Part shown: positions 11,220-23,610 of the stretch, piece by piece
Numbering within the stretch: position 1 is the first letter of the stretch
Layout: each line of letters opens with the position of its first letter
Position numbers and translations under genes: made by a program
The notes under the pieces: generated by a model
Told to the model about the DNA's origin: nothing
The model's database searches: none
Seen by the model: only the letters and a program-made list of their open reading frames with translations
Origin: Adineta steineri
Taxonomy: Eukaryota > Rotifera > Eurotatoria > Adinetida > Adinetidae
Reading direction: 5' to 3'
NCBI GenBank assembly: GCA_905250115.1
Contig: CAJNOI010000103.1
Coordinates: 1-64,000 of the forward strand
DNA length: 64,000 nt

Positions 11220-11655
11220 TCCTCCGAGGACTCGCTTAGCTCTTTCTCGTAAAAATGCATTTTCTTCACATTTACCGGAAAAACAAATAGAAACCATGAA
11301 AAATCAGTTTTCGGTGTTTTTTTGACCTTTGACTTCTCTTCACCCCCGTCCCTTCACACGGTCATCCAATAGTCCTCAGATTTCGAACTCTCCGTATCGA
11401 GAAACCTATAGAAATATCTTTTTCGAAAAATCAGTTTTCAATGTTTTTTTGACCTTTCACCCACACCCGCCCTCTTCACCCACCCCCCCCTAACCGTGGT
11501 CACCCAATAGACCTCAGATTCGAACTCCCCGCATCGAAAAACCTCTAGAAATGTCTTTTCCTGAAAATTGGTTTTCAGTGTTTTTTTGACCCTGCGGACA
11601 GACAACCAGACAATTTATGTTTGCAAGACTCTTCTCTACGAGAAAGAGAATATAT
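11220..11655. mobile_element. Non-autonomous inverted-repeat element with inner tandem repeat
   Basis: The ends carry an inverted repeat, GCTCTTTCTCGTA at 11239-11251 and TACGAGAAAGAGA at 11637-11649 (12 of 13 match). Inside are about 2.3 tandem units of roughly 135 bp that each begin GTTTTCRGTGTTTTTTTGACC and include a CCTCAGATTCGAACTC-like stretch. No ORF. The exact borders and target duplication were not resolved. Confidence 0.55.
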
Positions 11656-11775
11656 CATTTAGAGACAACGAGTTAAAAGGACATGCATATATTTATTCAT
11701 ATATATATAGGTGAGTGATGAATTACAATACAACATTGATTAAACAATTACATGTTATTCTTTTGATCTGATTCT

Positions 11776-12693
11776 CTATTCCGCTGTTTGTACTGTCATG
11801 ATCGGTCTCCGGTTGATTTTTCTGCTTATAAATGCTTTGAGTGGTTCTGTACTCTGAAATATAGTTATCATAATAATGATCAATGATACACTAATCGATG
11901 TGTAAGCAATACGAAAATGATACTTTGGAGGTTGAGTAAAGAAACCCATAAAGATAAAGATTGCATAAGGTAAACCAAATGCTACTAAAAGGGATACAAG
12001 TACCACTATTCGATGTACCATATTTAATTCTCGTTGCGCACGTAATAAAGTATTGGCTGATGTAACGTGTGTGCTCATTTGTTTAACATATCGAACTAAT
12101 TTGAAATATATAAAGATAGTACCATTGACAGGAATTAAATAGAGCAAAACAACATTATAAACTGTGACGACAGAAAGATTAAGAGACATTTGACATATTT
12201 GATCATCACTATGATAGACTATTCTGCCGGTAAATAGATGTGGAAAAACACATATAACTCCAATGAACCAACTTAAACCGATGAAAAAAATTTGAACTCG
12301 TTTTGATCGCCAAAATAAACGAGTTGGGTGCACAATTGACATATACCGATATATAGCTTGAAGAAAATACGAATAATTTTGAGTAAAACATGTGGTATAA
12401 ATTGCATAGCCTCGAAAAATACAAAATGAATCCATATATTGTTGTTGTTTAAGATCATTTTCTAATGCAAATATAGCCATCCAAAATAAATCACATGTAA
12501 TTAGAAGTTCAGCTAGACAAGAATTGGCAACTAACATCATAGGAACTGTATGGCATGTTTTATCATATATTATGATAAATAAAAATATTATAGTAAGTAG
12601 AATGACTATAAAAAGACAGATAATATTGATAATATCAAAAGAAATAAACCATGATTCAGTATCAACTGCCATTGAATTATTGTCATTCATCAT
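11776..12693 (-). CDS. Orphan class A (rhodopsin-like) GPCR, intronless, 305 aa
   Basis: Seven hydrophobic segments fill the ORF: TM1 about 20-45, TM2 50-75, TM3 90-115, TM4 130-150, TM5 175-200, TM6 228-252, TM7 262-285. The TM3 end reads AIYRYMSIVHP, a variant of the DRY motif, with C92-like and C166-like cysteines placed for the usual extracellular disulphide. TM7 ends TIFQSTEPLKAF, so the NPxxY motif is absent. The type resembles the large peptide-receptor-like orphan families of bdelloids; the ligand is unknown. No introns, in contrast to the muscarinic-type receptor at 41950. Confidence 0.8.
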   Translation of the reverse strand: MMNDNNSMAVDTESWFISFDIINIICLFIVILLTIIFLFIIIYDKTCHTVPMMLVANSCLAELLITCDLFWMAIFALENDLKQQQYMDSFCIFRGYAIYTTCFTQNYSYFLQAIYRYMSIVHPTRLFWRSKRVQIFFIGLSWFIGVICVFPHLFTGRIVYHSDDQICQMSLNLSVVTVYNVVLLYLIPVNGTIFIYFKLVRYVKQMSTHVTSANTLLRAQRELNMVHRIVVLVSLLVAFGLPYAIFIFMGFFTQPPKYHFRIAYTSISVSLIIIMITIFQSTEPLKAFISRKINRRPIMTVQTAE

Positions 12694-14745
12694 TACTACT
12701 ATCTAAAGAAAAGACGAGAAATTTACCGGTTTTTATTTACTTTCTGATCTATCTTCTAGTTAGTGATGACGTAGTGAAAAAGAATGTTTCTCTTAGGATT
12801 AGCTGTTTTTCCAAGTAAAAAGATAAGCACTTGTCATGTATTACCGATAATAGATGTAAAGGGCCAATTTTACCAGAACAATCATGCTAGTGTATAACTA
12901 TATATAATGATATGTGATAAAACGCTATTTCATATAAAATTCTCAATAACTATTATGAAGAAATGTTAGAGTTCTTTGAAAACAACTGAATATTCATAAA
13001 TAAAACTAATATTAATTCTAGTAGATTTACGTTTATAACTTCAGTCATGCCCAGTGTTTCTAATAGGAATCTGAAGTATAGTACCTCTCGGCACGTTCAA
13101 CGTGTAACTAAAGTACCATTTGGTACTTTATTTTGAATGGCAAAGTACCATACCGTGCCAAAGGTAAAAAAACCATGTTAAAAAAACACAAACAAAGTTT
13201 TTACTATTCATATATTTTCATGATGAAATAGTTCTATAGAAAAATAATGTAACCAAAGTAAAACATGTCAACAACAATCAATAGTACATACAATTGATTG
13301 CAAAAAAACTTGGAAAGATTTTTTTTTAAGATAGCTATTTTTCTGCTGTTAGAAATGAATATAGAACTGATTTTTCCAGGGATAAATCCTTTTTGAGAGA
13401 CATATTACATGTTATATATATATAAGAGTGTAATTTTTTTTCCCTTTTCTATTTTTTATAAGTCAATCAAAAGAATATGAAATTATACTGTTGTTTAGTG
13501 CTCTTCGTAGGCTAACTACCACATTATAAACTAATTTGAAAAGCACCTGTATAGGAGAAGATATTTGTAGAAGGTTTCCAAGTTTTTTTGTAAACAACTC
13601 TAACAAATAAATGTGCTAAGATAAAAATGGATCGAATAACCTGTTTAATAAAAAATCAATATTATCTAGAGAAGAAACAATAATTTCTACGACCGGCAGC
13701 AGATAATAAATCTCGAAAAAGAATGAACTATCTAAGCTCCACCTGCAAGTAAAACGAAAAGAAAGGAAGGACAAAGAAAAAAAAAGTAATTTATGGATAA
13801 GCTATAGTAAAACCAATAAGTAAAGTACTTTTTCATTTAACAAAGTGCCATCTAGGTACATTGTTTTTTTCAGCAAAGTACCAAATAACGTGTCATTTCA
13901 AATTGTTATGTGCCGCCGGCACTTTGCTAACACAGTCGGCACGCGCTATTAGAAACACTGGTCATGCCTCTAGAGAATTCTTACAAGTCATTTTGTCACA
14001 TCCTTTAATGATCTTAGTAGCGTGTGCGTTAAATCTCTTATACTTTTACTAATTACTTGTTTAACAGTTTTATGAAATGTCTGATCAAAATACTTTTACG
14101 CAAATGACTTTTGATAATTCAGAAATCTCTCAAAACAGACGTCATGAACCTAAATAAGAAACATAATGCTTATAAGCGCTTTTTTTCTAATATTTAGAAT
14201 TTATAAATTAAGTGATGACATATTGATAAGGATTTATTGGTCGGTGTTAGTCCTTCTTTTGAGATGAAAAGGTACAAAAAGTCTGCTTGATGTGAGACAA
14301 ACAAATAAAGTAATTTAGACAGTAACAATCGATATAAAACAAATTTTTCTCAAATGAATAGCTGTCAATCTTCCATTTAACCTATGACAAATAACGAAAA
14401 GGTTGTTTCATTCTTAGAATTAATTGAAATGTTGTCCTAGGTTTTTTATATACATAGAAAACGATAGACCGATGTCGATTTTTGTTAGCGACAAATGATC
14501 ACAGTCGTCTGCACACATGTTCAATTCATCTTTTATTGAAATCGATAAGTTGAATATCACATCAACAATGCATATGGAAATGCAAGAATAAATAAAATTA
14601 ATAAAAAAAATATCACGGTACGTCGAAACATTTTAGTTTCTTGTTGTAGGCAAGATTATATATTAACAGGTAAAAAGACTTCGGAAGACGAATTTCCTAT
14701 CATTTCGAGTTTATTTTAATGAAAATCATAAAAAAATCAAATAGC
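12694..14745. other. Intergenic with hAT-type insertion
   Basis: No gene seen outside the transposable element at 13052-13960. The flanks are plain AT-rich DNA. Confidence 0.55.
13052..13960. mobile_element. Non-autonomous hAT-like element (909 bp) with 8 bp target duplication
   Basis: The left end CAGTGTTTCTAATAG and the right end CTATTAGAAACACTG form a perfect 15 bp terminal inverted repeat. The flanking 8 bp GTCATGCC occurs at 13044-13051 and again at 13961-13968, an exact target-site duplication of hAT length. Subterminal stretches repeat AAAGTACC/AAAGTGCC and GGCACG motifs in both orientations, as expected for transposase binding sites. There is no transposase ORF, so it must be moved in trans. 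The perfect duplication indicates recent insertion. Confidence 0.88.
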
Positions 14746-16532
14746 TCAACAATGTTCACTGAATTTCATTCGTTTAAATCCAACATTAAATTCATTTGAT
14801 TCGATCTTATTCTTCCCAAGCCACACTTTAACAAAATTGGCATCTGTTCGATATGTTGAATCGATTGTATTATCGACTATCCATTGGACAATCTCTTTTG
14901 AAAATTTTCTTTGACGAATATCGAATTGAATACTTGATAAATGATTACATCGTTCCAAAACAATTTTTATATCATTTAAATCATCAACAGGTATTTGTAA
15001 ATGTTTTATCTGACGCGAAATAAGACAGCAAATATCTTCTGTACATAAACCAAATCCATAGGCAAAATGTGAATAAATTAATAAAGATGAAAGATTATGT
15101 GCTTGTTGAATTAAATTGATAATATCAGATAATGCATTTGTATCTGATGTAATAGGAAAACAGCTGTTAAATTCGATTTCAACAAGATGTGAAAGATCGA
15201 TAAGAACTGAAAGTGAAATGAGAGGAATAAATGGCCAATCATCGGCCAGATTAATAAAGAGTTTAGTCGCTTTACAAAACACAGGATTCATGATCATTGT
15301 TTCCTAAAAATACTCATTGTAGTATTATTATTTTCTTAAAAATAACACACCTTAGTACATACTTTCTCCGCTATCTCATCAGCCAAAGCTTTTGTCATTG
15401 TTAAAATAACATTCTCGACATTGTCCATTCTTGATAAATTAGATGTAGTAGTGGTGGAAAGTGACATTCTCTGTGACGATGGTATGTATTTCATTGTTGT
15501 TTGACAAATTGGTAATGAATAGAGATATATTTTTTTCGAAGATTCAATATCATATTCGCATGTGAAAAACCATTTTTTATGTTCAATCCAAAATAAAGAT
15601 CGGAATGATTTAATGATTGATTCAATATCTTGAAGAGTTTGAGGGAACGTGTGATATATCCATACCAAAAGTTCGAATCTATCTAGCATTGGTAAACGTA
15701 TTTGAATAAATTGCTCCCATCTTGTTCCATCAAGAATATTTATTTCACCAATCATTTTTAGATGAGTCAGTGATGGAGTGAATAAAAGAAAAGATTCTAG
15801 TTGATCGATATTTATATGTATTTCAGCAATCGTAAGTGAAGTCAATTGAAGAAAACATATGGAATTATTCGTGTTATCCATAAATGGCAGTACTTGTTGT
15901 ATCGTAAGTGCTCGTAACTGTGGAGAACATTGCATAATTGTGCATAAATTATGGAAAGTCATATTTCCATTGATTGATAAATCACGAAGCGTACTTTTTT
16001 CAAGCCATTTTATCAAACCAAATCTCTCACTTTCTATTTGTATGTCAAGTTTCTGAAGATGCAATTGGGAAATGATAGTAGTCATAAGTTTCACAGTTGT
16101 CATTTTTCGTCTTTGATCATATTTTTGTATTTTTATTACAAATGAGTTAAGCTGATCAACTTTTATACGTGTTAAAATATTAGTTGCTTGCGATTCATCA
16201 ACATCTCGAAGAATAAGAGATCGAAGTCGAGTAAATCGATAAATTCGAACTGACGAAAGAAAAAAATCTATCTGGCCAGGTGTTTTGTCATTGTTCAGTA
16301 TCAATGAAATGACATTCTCATGACGAACTATTCGACAAATAAGATTAAAATTAGATTTCGAAATCGATTGAAAATCGAATACATAACGGTTATAAGTTTG
16401 AATAACTGAACGAAACAATCGACATACTTGTCTTAACGAAACTACAATTGTTTCAACATCGAGATTATCAAAAATCTGATACAGTAATTCAATTGGCAAT
16501 GTTTCAAGAGATGCTAACATGTTGTTTGTCAT
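14746..16532 (-). CDS. F-box protein with LRR-like C-terminal region, 579 aa
   Basis: Exon 1 is 16532..15351 and exon 2 is 15303..14746, joined in phase 0 across a 47 bp intron (AAG|GTGTGT, TTTTTAG). The chosen start gives MTNNMLASLETLPIELLYQI; an upstream in-frame ATG at 16631 adds 33 residues that do not look like part of the domain. Residues about 6-50 are an F-box (LETLPIELLYQIFDNLDVET, then V-C-R-L-F). The rest has irregular leucine-rich stretches such as FTRLRSLILRDV and LTSLTIAEIHINIDQLESFL. F-box proteins link targets to the Skp1-Cullin ubiquitin ligase; the target here is unknown. It is a clear paralogue of the gene at 20624-22442. Confidence 0.85.
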
Positions 16533-16769
16533 CGATGAAATGATGTTGGGAAATTTTTCACATAAATGACTACATTGTATAAAACCATGATGACAGACAG
16601 CATAACTGGGAAAAAACCAATAGCCAATCAAAATCTAATACGAAAAGAAAAGTAAAATATTCTGTTCTGAATCATTTTGTTTAGATGTCGTACTACAACG
16701 ATGAGAAGTGCTTCAAAAGTGAAAATATTCGTTTAATGTTAGACTTTTATTTTAATAAATATGCAATTA

Positions 16770-16901
16770 CGGGTGGGTGTAAATGTGGGTATGTGTGGAT
16801 GTGAGTGTATGGCTATGAGTGTGGTTGTAGGTATCGGTTTAGGTGCGGGTGTGGTATGAATATTATATCCATCTCTCAGCCATACCTACCCACACACCCC
16901 G
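16770..16901. repeat. Telomere-like hairpin H7 (longest member)
   Basis: The left arm, GGGTGGGTGTAAATGTGGG, extends through about 85 bases of G/T-rich variants. The right arm is CCATACCTACCCACACACCC, with an ATGAATATTATATCC loop. It lies between the F-box gene and the LRR gene. Confidence 0.7.
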
Positions 16902-17073
16902 ACAGATCAAATCTCTTTTTAAGTCTCATTCGATAAAAAAACGTCAAAGAATTGTTCCATGGAAAAGATCTATGTTTCGATTGGAATATCCTTAGATGAA
17001 TAATAATTATATATTGATTTTATTGAAAAGTGAATCAAATAGTTAATTGTTAATTCGAATAACAATCATCTTC

Positions 17074-20000
17074 TCAATCATCAGAATCAGAGTAAATAGA
17101 TAAACAAAGTCTTCTATCTTCTGTTTCCAAACGATTTTGTAGTTCGTTCGAGATTTTGTTATTAATAAGTGTCAGTTCTTGGAGTGTCTAAGTACAACAA
17201 TCAAGATAATTCAATGTGCGATTACTAAAAAAGAGTTCGTTACTTCATTGTTTTTCAAAGCAAAAGCCAATTGTTGTGCCCCATCATCTCCAATTTGATT
17301 CGATCGAAGATCAAGTGTAATAAGTGTCTGAATGAAACAGAAAATGTCAATAAAAAATAAAATATATTAACAGAATAAATGACTTTATTGTCTCTTAAAA
17401 TATCAGCTAAGTATTGTGCTCCAATATCTCCGATTTGGTTGTGACCAAGATATAATTTTGTCAGCGTCTGTGGAAAGATTGAAAATAAATTTGCGAGAGA
17501 ACGAAAAATCTTACTGTACTGCTTTTTAATGCGTCAGAGAGATATTTTGCTCCACTGTCTCCAATTTGATTGAAATTAAGATCTAGTGTAGTCAATGTCT
17601 ATATAGAAAAAGAATTTTGTATGAGAGAAACAAAATAAATGATAGTATGATACTCGATTGTTTTGTAATACGTTAGAAAGACATTGTATTTCTTTGTCTC
17701 CAATTGCCTTGTTTAAAAGATATAATGTCTCGATAGTCTAAATCAAAAAATGATAATCAAAATAAAGCATAATTTTTGGAATGTTCAATCACCCTGTTGT
17801 TTCGTAATTCGATAGTCGCTTCTACAACTGCGCAATATCCACTTGCACTATTATTTAGTCTCAACTCTTCCAATGTCTATATGAAAAAGTAAAAATTAAT
17901 TTTTACAAAAAGAAACTTGATAAATCAATATTACTGTATTATTTCGTAAGGCATCATCTAAAAACTGTGCCCCATTATCGGTGATTTTATTCGTTTCTCT
18001 TCGATGATCATGGAGTATCAGTCTAGTAAGTGTCTATATGTTAAATAATGTAATATATAAAAATAAAAAGATTGAGAATAATTCATCACTTTGTTGTTTT
18101 TCATAGCATCACCCAAATATTTCGCACCAATGTCACCAATTCCATTTCCTGATAGATCAATCGAAGTGATTGTCTGTTCAAAAATAAAATCATTATTCCT
18201 GGTTAAATCAATTCAAAAAACATTTTACAGCATTATTTTGTAAGACATTGGCTAAATATTGTACTCCAATATCACTAATATTATTATGCGAAAGTGTCAA
18301 TATTTTTAATGTCTGTACGAAAAGATAAAATTTAGCATAAAGACTATATCCTTTACGTAATCAAGCACTTTATTATATTGTAATACGTCACTGAGATATT
18401 TCACTCCAACATCTCCAATGCTGTTGTCTGACAAATCTAATGTTGTGAGTGTCTATCAAGTAAAATAACGATTAGTTCAACTTAAGTAAGTATGATTAAT
18501 ACTTCACTTTGTTTTTTTGTAATGCATCAGCAAGATGCTTTGCTCCTTCATATCCGATTCGATTTGATTGTTCATCATAAGGACCTATTACCGTTGAAGG
18601 TGACTATGCGAAAGAAAGTTATATTTAATATGATTGGGTAGAATAGGATAGATACCTGTGATGAAGCAATTCCTAGTAGCAGTGAAGTGAGAGCCTACAC
18701 AGAGGAATAAATATAAATCAAAGAAAGACAAATGAATTACTTTATTGTTTTGTAACATATAAGCTAAATGGTGTGCTCCAATATCGCCGATCTTATTCAT
18801 CGAAAGATTTAAGTCGGTGATTGTCTTTATCAGAACAAAAAATCATCATTAGTGAAACAATACAGATAAATTATATATATGTTACTTCATTGTTGTGTAA
18901 TGCTTCAGCTAAATGCTGTGCTCCTGTATCTCCGATTTTATTCAGCGAAAGGTTTAATTTGGTGATTGTCTATGTCACAGCAAAAAATCATCATTAGTAG
19001 AACAATATAGAGAAATTATGTTACTTTATTGTTGTGTAATGCTTTAGCTAAATGCTGTGCTCCAGTATCTCCGATTTTATTCAGCGAAAGGTTTAATTCG
19101 GTGATTGTCTATGTCACAGCAAAAAATCATCATTAGTAGAACAATATAGAGAAATTATGTTACTTTATTGTTGCGTAATGCTTTAGCTAAATGCTGTGCT
19201 CCAGTATCTCCGATTTTATTCAGCGAAAGGTTTAATTCGGTGATTGTCTATGTCACAGCAAAACAAAAAATGGTCATTAGTGGAACAATATACAGAAACT
19301 ATGTTACTTCATTGTTGCGTAACGCTTCAGCTAAATGCTGTGCTCCAGTATAGCCGATTTTATTCCCCGAAAGGTGTAATTTGGTGATTATCTGATCAAA
19401 ACAAAAATAATGATTATTAATAAAACAATATACAGAAACTATGTTACTTCATTGTTATGTAGTGCTACAGTCACAAATTTAATCTCGTTGTCGCCGATAT
19501 TCTTATATGTAAGATCCATCTTAGTGATTGTCTGTAGAAAAGTGAAAATTTATGATGAATAATCTGATAGCAATGAGTTACTTTATCGTTTCGTATCTGA
19601 ACGGCTGCACTCACAGCTGTGCAATAGCTACTACGATTTTCTCTGAGTTCCAATTGGATAAGCGTCTATGTCAAAGAAAGAACATATTTACGATAAATGA
19701 GAAGCATCGAAGGTTTACTTTGTTTTTTTTGAAGGCATGGTAAAGATATTCTGCTCCGTTATTTTTGATTCGATTGTGAGAAAGGTCTAATGTGGTAAGT
19801 GTCTGCGTATAGCGTCAAAAATAAGTATAATTTAAAGAAATCTGAAAAATATGTCACCTGATGATTTCGTAATGCATCAGCTAGATATTGTGCTCCAATA
19901 TCACCGATTCCATTACACCGAAGTCTAAGTATTGTTAATGTCTAAATGATAAATAAAACATAAATTTGAATATAAAGAATTTGAAAAATGTATCACTTTG

Positions 20001-20082
20001 TAATCGAGTAGTGCTACAGCTACATACTGCATCAGATTGTCTTCGAAATAATTGTAAGAAAGATTCAATATATCGTCTGTCT
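17074..20082 (-). CDS. LRR protein (ribonuclease-inhibitor/NLRC3 type), one repeat per exon
   Basis: About 21 short exons, each near 84 nt, are separated by introns of about 45-60 bp. Each encodes one 28-residue LRR of ribonuclease-inhibitor type, such as LNLSLNKIGDTGAQHLAEAL followed by HNNE. Splice points fall at the same place in each unit (NNE|T-I) in phase 0. The last exon is 17187..17074 and ends in an acidic SDSDD tail with TGA at 17074-17076. The exon at about 18600 is degenerate. The first visible LRR exon ends near 20082; no initiator Met or NACHT/effector domain was identified upstream, so the 5' end is open. Such LRR arrays usually serve as recognition or protein-binding surfaces; no partner can be named. 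Confidence 0.8.
18882..19443 (-). repeat. Recently amplified LRR exon-intron units
   Basis: Four consecutive units start at about 18882, 19021, 19160 and 19304 (periods 139, 139, 144 bp) and are nearly identical through both exon and intron. For example, CACAGCAAAAAATCATCATT recurs in the introns. Flanking LRR exons are much more diverged. Confidence 0.85.
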
Positions 20083-20623
20083 ATATAAAAACAAGAATAT
20101 ATACTATGGAATTCAAAGGAGAATGAGGAATCACGGATAAAATAAGTACTAAGACTAGTCGCGAAAAATGGGGTGATATTTTATGTGTCTGAAGAATGAG
20201 TGAGGTCGGGCTGGGCGTTATATGTTTAGGTTAGAAAAATACAATTAGATTTTGTATGCTACTAATTAATTATGCGCATTACGGACAATATGTCTTATTA
20301 TCTTATTAAATCGATTACTTTCGCAATATTTTGAAAACTGAATAAATTTTCTAGATATTAATGGAAGACATTGAATGAGACGTATATATTCGAAAAACGC
20401 TTCCAAGTATAAGAAGTTGACGAAAACACTCTCACCCTCAAAGTAACACAAATGGCTCTAATGAAAGATTTCAGAGTTTCATCACAGATATTTGTGTATT
20501 TGACGTCATTTCTATGAATGGAAAACTAAGGAAAATAGATTCTTCTTGGGTTAGATGGCATAATGGAAGGAAATTCTAAATTTTACAGGGAAAATAACCC
20601 ATCATCCACAAAAACATCATCGT
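20083..20623. other. Spacer between LRR gene and F-box gene
   Basis: It must contain the missing 5' end of the LRR gene if that gene is intact, but no start exon could be supported. An open stretch at 20451-20266 (minus) has no recognisable domain. Confidence 0.4.
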
Positions 20624-22442
20624 TCAACTGTTGGACTTTGAACCATACACATTCAACTCTACAAAATATCTGATAAAAAACATTTATAAATACAGGAAAA
20701 ACATGGATTTACGTATCTGAAACGCTTTGGACGATTTTTGTATGAGACAGACATTTCAGACTTACTTCTTTTCTACTGTAATGGTCCATGTCTTCATTCG
20801 AATGCAAAATCATACGACATTTAGGATTTATCGATGATATTAAAAGTTTAGAAGATCTTGCTTCGATATCCTTGTAGGCTGATGATGTATAGAGTCGAAT
20901 GTTCCGTTTTCGTGGGGTATAGTCACAACTGACAAGCCAATGTTTGTTGTTGAGCCAGAACGAACTTCGAAATGGTAGAATAAGTGAGTCCAAAGTATTG
21001 GTATCATTAAATTCATCGGTAATATAAGTGAAGAAAAATTGAAATTTATTCAGTAAAAGTAGATTATTTTGAATAAATTGCTCCCAATAAGAACCATCGA
21101 ATATCGAATAAGTTTCTGATCTAGATGAAACCAGTTTGAGGTGGACAAGTGAAGGTGTCAGTAAAAGAAGGCATTTGAGTTCTTCCATTGATATTTGACA
21201 ATCACCAATAGTCAATGAAATCAATTGTGCATATACTATTAAATCAATATATAAGATCAAACATTTTTTACAAGACTGACAAGTCGAAACTCTACCAGTA
21301 CAAAAGTACTAAGAAGTATAGAAGTACTCTGAGTCTCTATGGATTTAGAGAATACATACGTAAAAAAATGCAGTCCTGTAGAGTAGAGTGGAAACTGAAC
21401 AGGTCGTTTTCTTATGAAGCAGCTATTTCAACGGGATACTGATCTTTTGAACTCATATAATCTAATAATAACTTGACTGGAAAAATATTAGGAGACTAAC
21501 TGTCTTTTAGGATTTTATTAGGCTCCTAGACGTCTCTTTATGAGCTCAAAGGATGGGTATCACTTCAATAGCTCCCATGTTAGTGATGTGGCTGTTTAAA
21601 CGATCAAACTAGATCGAGTCGATTAGTTACATATGAGTCAGGCACGAAATTCATTTCATCGAAAAAAATTGCTAACCCTCCGATGAGGTAGATGATGGTT
21701 GAAGAGTGTATATTTAACTCACTGTACCTGTGGGATCAGTGGAAGTACGTTGTCTCTTTGCAGAATTGGATGTTGTAACTGAATATGAAGAAGCCCTTTG
21801 ATAAGTATTATCCATAAGACACTTTCTGATTTCAAGTGTTTTTAAACAGTGTAAGTTAGAGAGTATGATACCATATCCGTGATAACTGCAATCCCTGATC
21901 GTCAGTTGTTCTAATTTGCATTGATTTGTCCATGGTATTTCTATAGTCGTATAATCCAGATTATTCAAGAACAATTTTTGAAAATTGATTCGATGACCGG
22001 CAACTGGAAAGATACTTGATAAGGCTGTATTGTTATATTGTTCACGCATAGTGACTGTCATTGACACTAGAGAATTGATCATAATATGTTGGAAAATTTG
22101 GTTAATTTCAATATTGCTGACTTCATTAAGGGTCAACGAACGAAGTCTAGTAAAATTACTAACGTTGAAATTCACGGGAAACGATTTGATGTATCCTTGA
22201 CGGCCATAGCCACCGGATAAAATCAGTGAAATGATATTTGAAGGTTCAACAAGACGAGATACTTTCAAACAAAACTTATTGGTTGAATACAAATTGAGTC
22301 GAAAACGATCATAGGAATTAACAATCGCATGGAGTTGTGTGCAAACGCCACGAACTGAATTAATAATTGTACGCACGTTGAGATAATCAAAAATACGATG
22401 AAGAATCTCAACAGGCAGACAATCAAGCGACAAGTTTGACAT
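20624..22442 (-). CDS. F-box protein paralogue, 427 aa, with long intron
   Basis: Exons 22442..21728, 21235..20713 and 20669..20624 join in consistent phases (1, 2) through GT-AG introns of 492 and 43 bp. The F-box is at residues about 5-50 (LDCLPVEILHRIFDYLNVRT). LLLLTPSLVHLKL and YWEQFIQNNLLLLNKFQF match the paralogue at 14746-16532 (LLFTPSLTHLKM, RWEQFIQ). The protein lacks the paralogue's last 170 residues or so and ends after a short third exon, so it may be truncated. The 492 bp intron is about ten times the local norm and may hold an insertion. A role as a ubiquitin-ligase substrate adaptor is inferred from the family. Confidence 0.7.
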
Positions 22443-23610
22443 TTATCTAGAAACTTAAAATAAAAAAATATTAGATTAAATCCTTATTCATTCGTATAAA
22501 TGCAATATTTTCTGCCACTTTATACTGGAAAAACAAATGAATGCGATATAGAACTCGAATGTTTTAGACGATATACAGACCATTTTTAAATTTCGTCCTA
22601 CACCTGACTACTTTAACTGCAATATAAAATGCAACCAATACAAATAATAAAATACCCACTAACTAATCTTGCTAGCGATCACATGGTTTTCGATTCTTTT
22701 TCTTCATTACATTTAAAGTACTGTTATTGCAGACAACATTCTTTCGTTTGTTTTATTTTATTTTTATTTTCTTTTTCGTCGTCTGTTTTTTATGCAGAAA
22801 ATATATATTCGTGTTCTGTTTTTACCAGTCAGTTCTTTTTTGTTTTTTTCTTTGCAAGAAGCCTTTTATTTTTCGAATATGTATGAGTGAATTGCAATTT
22901 TTTGGTACTATTGATGAGAAAAAATGAAAGTAAACTAAAACAAGACTGTGAGTGTGGTGTAAAGATAATATCCACACCCACACCCTAATGAATATACTCA
23001 CATAGAATAATATTATTTCAATTTAGTACTGCTGTAACTAAAATACGTAATAATAAAACTAACCTTATGAAAACTTTCCTACCATAATCTTGACTAAAGT
23101 ATAATCAAATACCATAGAAAGATAGAGCGTTTTTTCTCTGTTGCTTAATACTAAAAGAAATTCTCCTTCAGCTTACTGTCGGCTATTAAAATGTCACTGT
23201 CATTACTTTTGGACTGACCTAACTATTTCTTTTGACCCAAATTCTAAAGATTGTTAAAATCTACTTCCATTTCATGAAGCAACGATGTAGTCTCATCAGT
23301 TGTATCAAATGTAAGTAAATTTTTTTTGAAAATATATTTATTATTTTGAAAATATATTTATTATTTTGAAAATATATTTATTAATAGAGAAAAAAAGGGT
23401 TGAAATAGTTGCTTTTTTTTGTTTAGCAATCTTATCTCCTTCAATATAGCAAATATTAACTGTATGTCAAAATTAATCAAGAAAAATTAATTCAATTTCA
23501 AAATTTCAATTTTATTGCTTGTAACAAAAATACAGAATATTTCTGATTTTTCTGACATTTAAATATGTATAAAATTTACAATAACAAAATACATTAACAT
23601 AATTAATACA
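22443..23610. other. Intergenic with hairpin H8 and a 20 bp tandem repeat
   Basis: No gene seen. A short hairpin at 22948-22986 reads GAGTGTGGTGTAAAGATAAT and TATCCACACCCACACCC. Three copies of a 20 bp unit, TTATTTTGAAAATATATTTA, lie at about 23321-23382. Confidence 0.6.

Noticed and set aside
11500-11530. tRNA T-arm-like GATTCGAACTCCCC
   Set aside because: The same stretch recurs in each tandem unit of the inverted-repeat element, and no acceptor or anticodon stem can be formed around it.
20266-20451. 61-residue minus ORF as the first exon of the LRR gene
   Set aside because: There is no effector or NACHT motif, and no splice pair joining it in phase to the first LRR exon could be supported.
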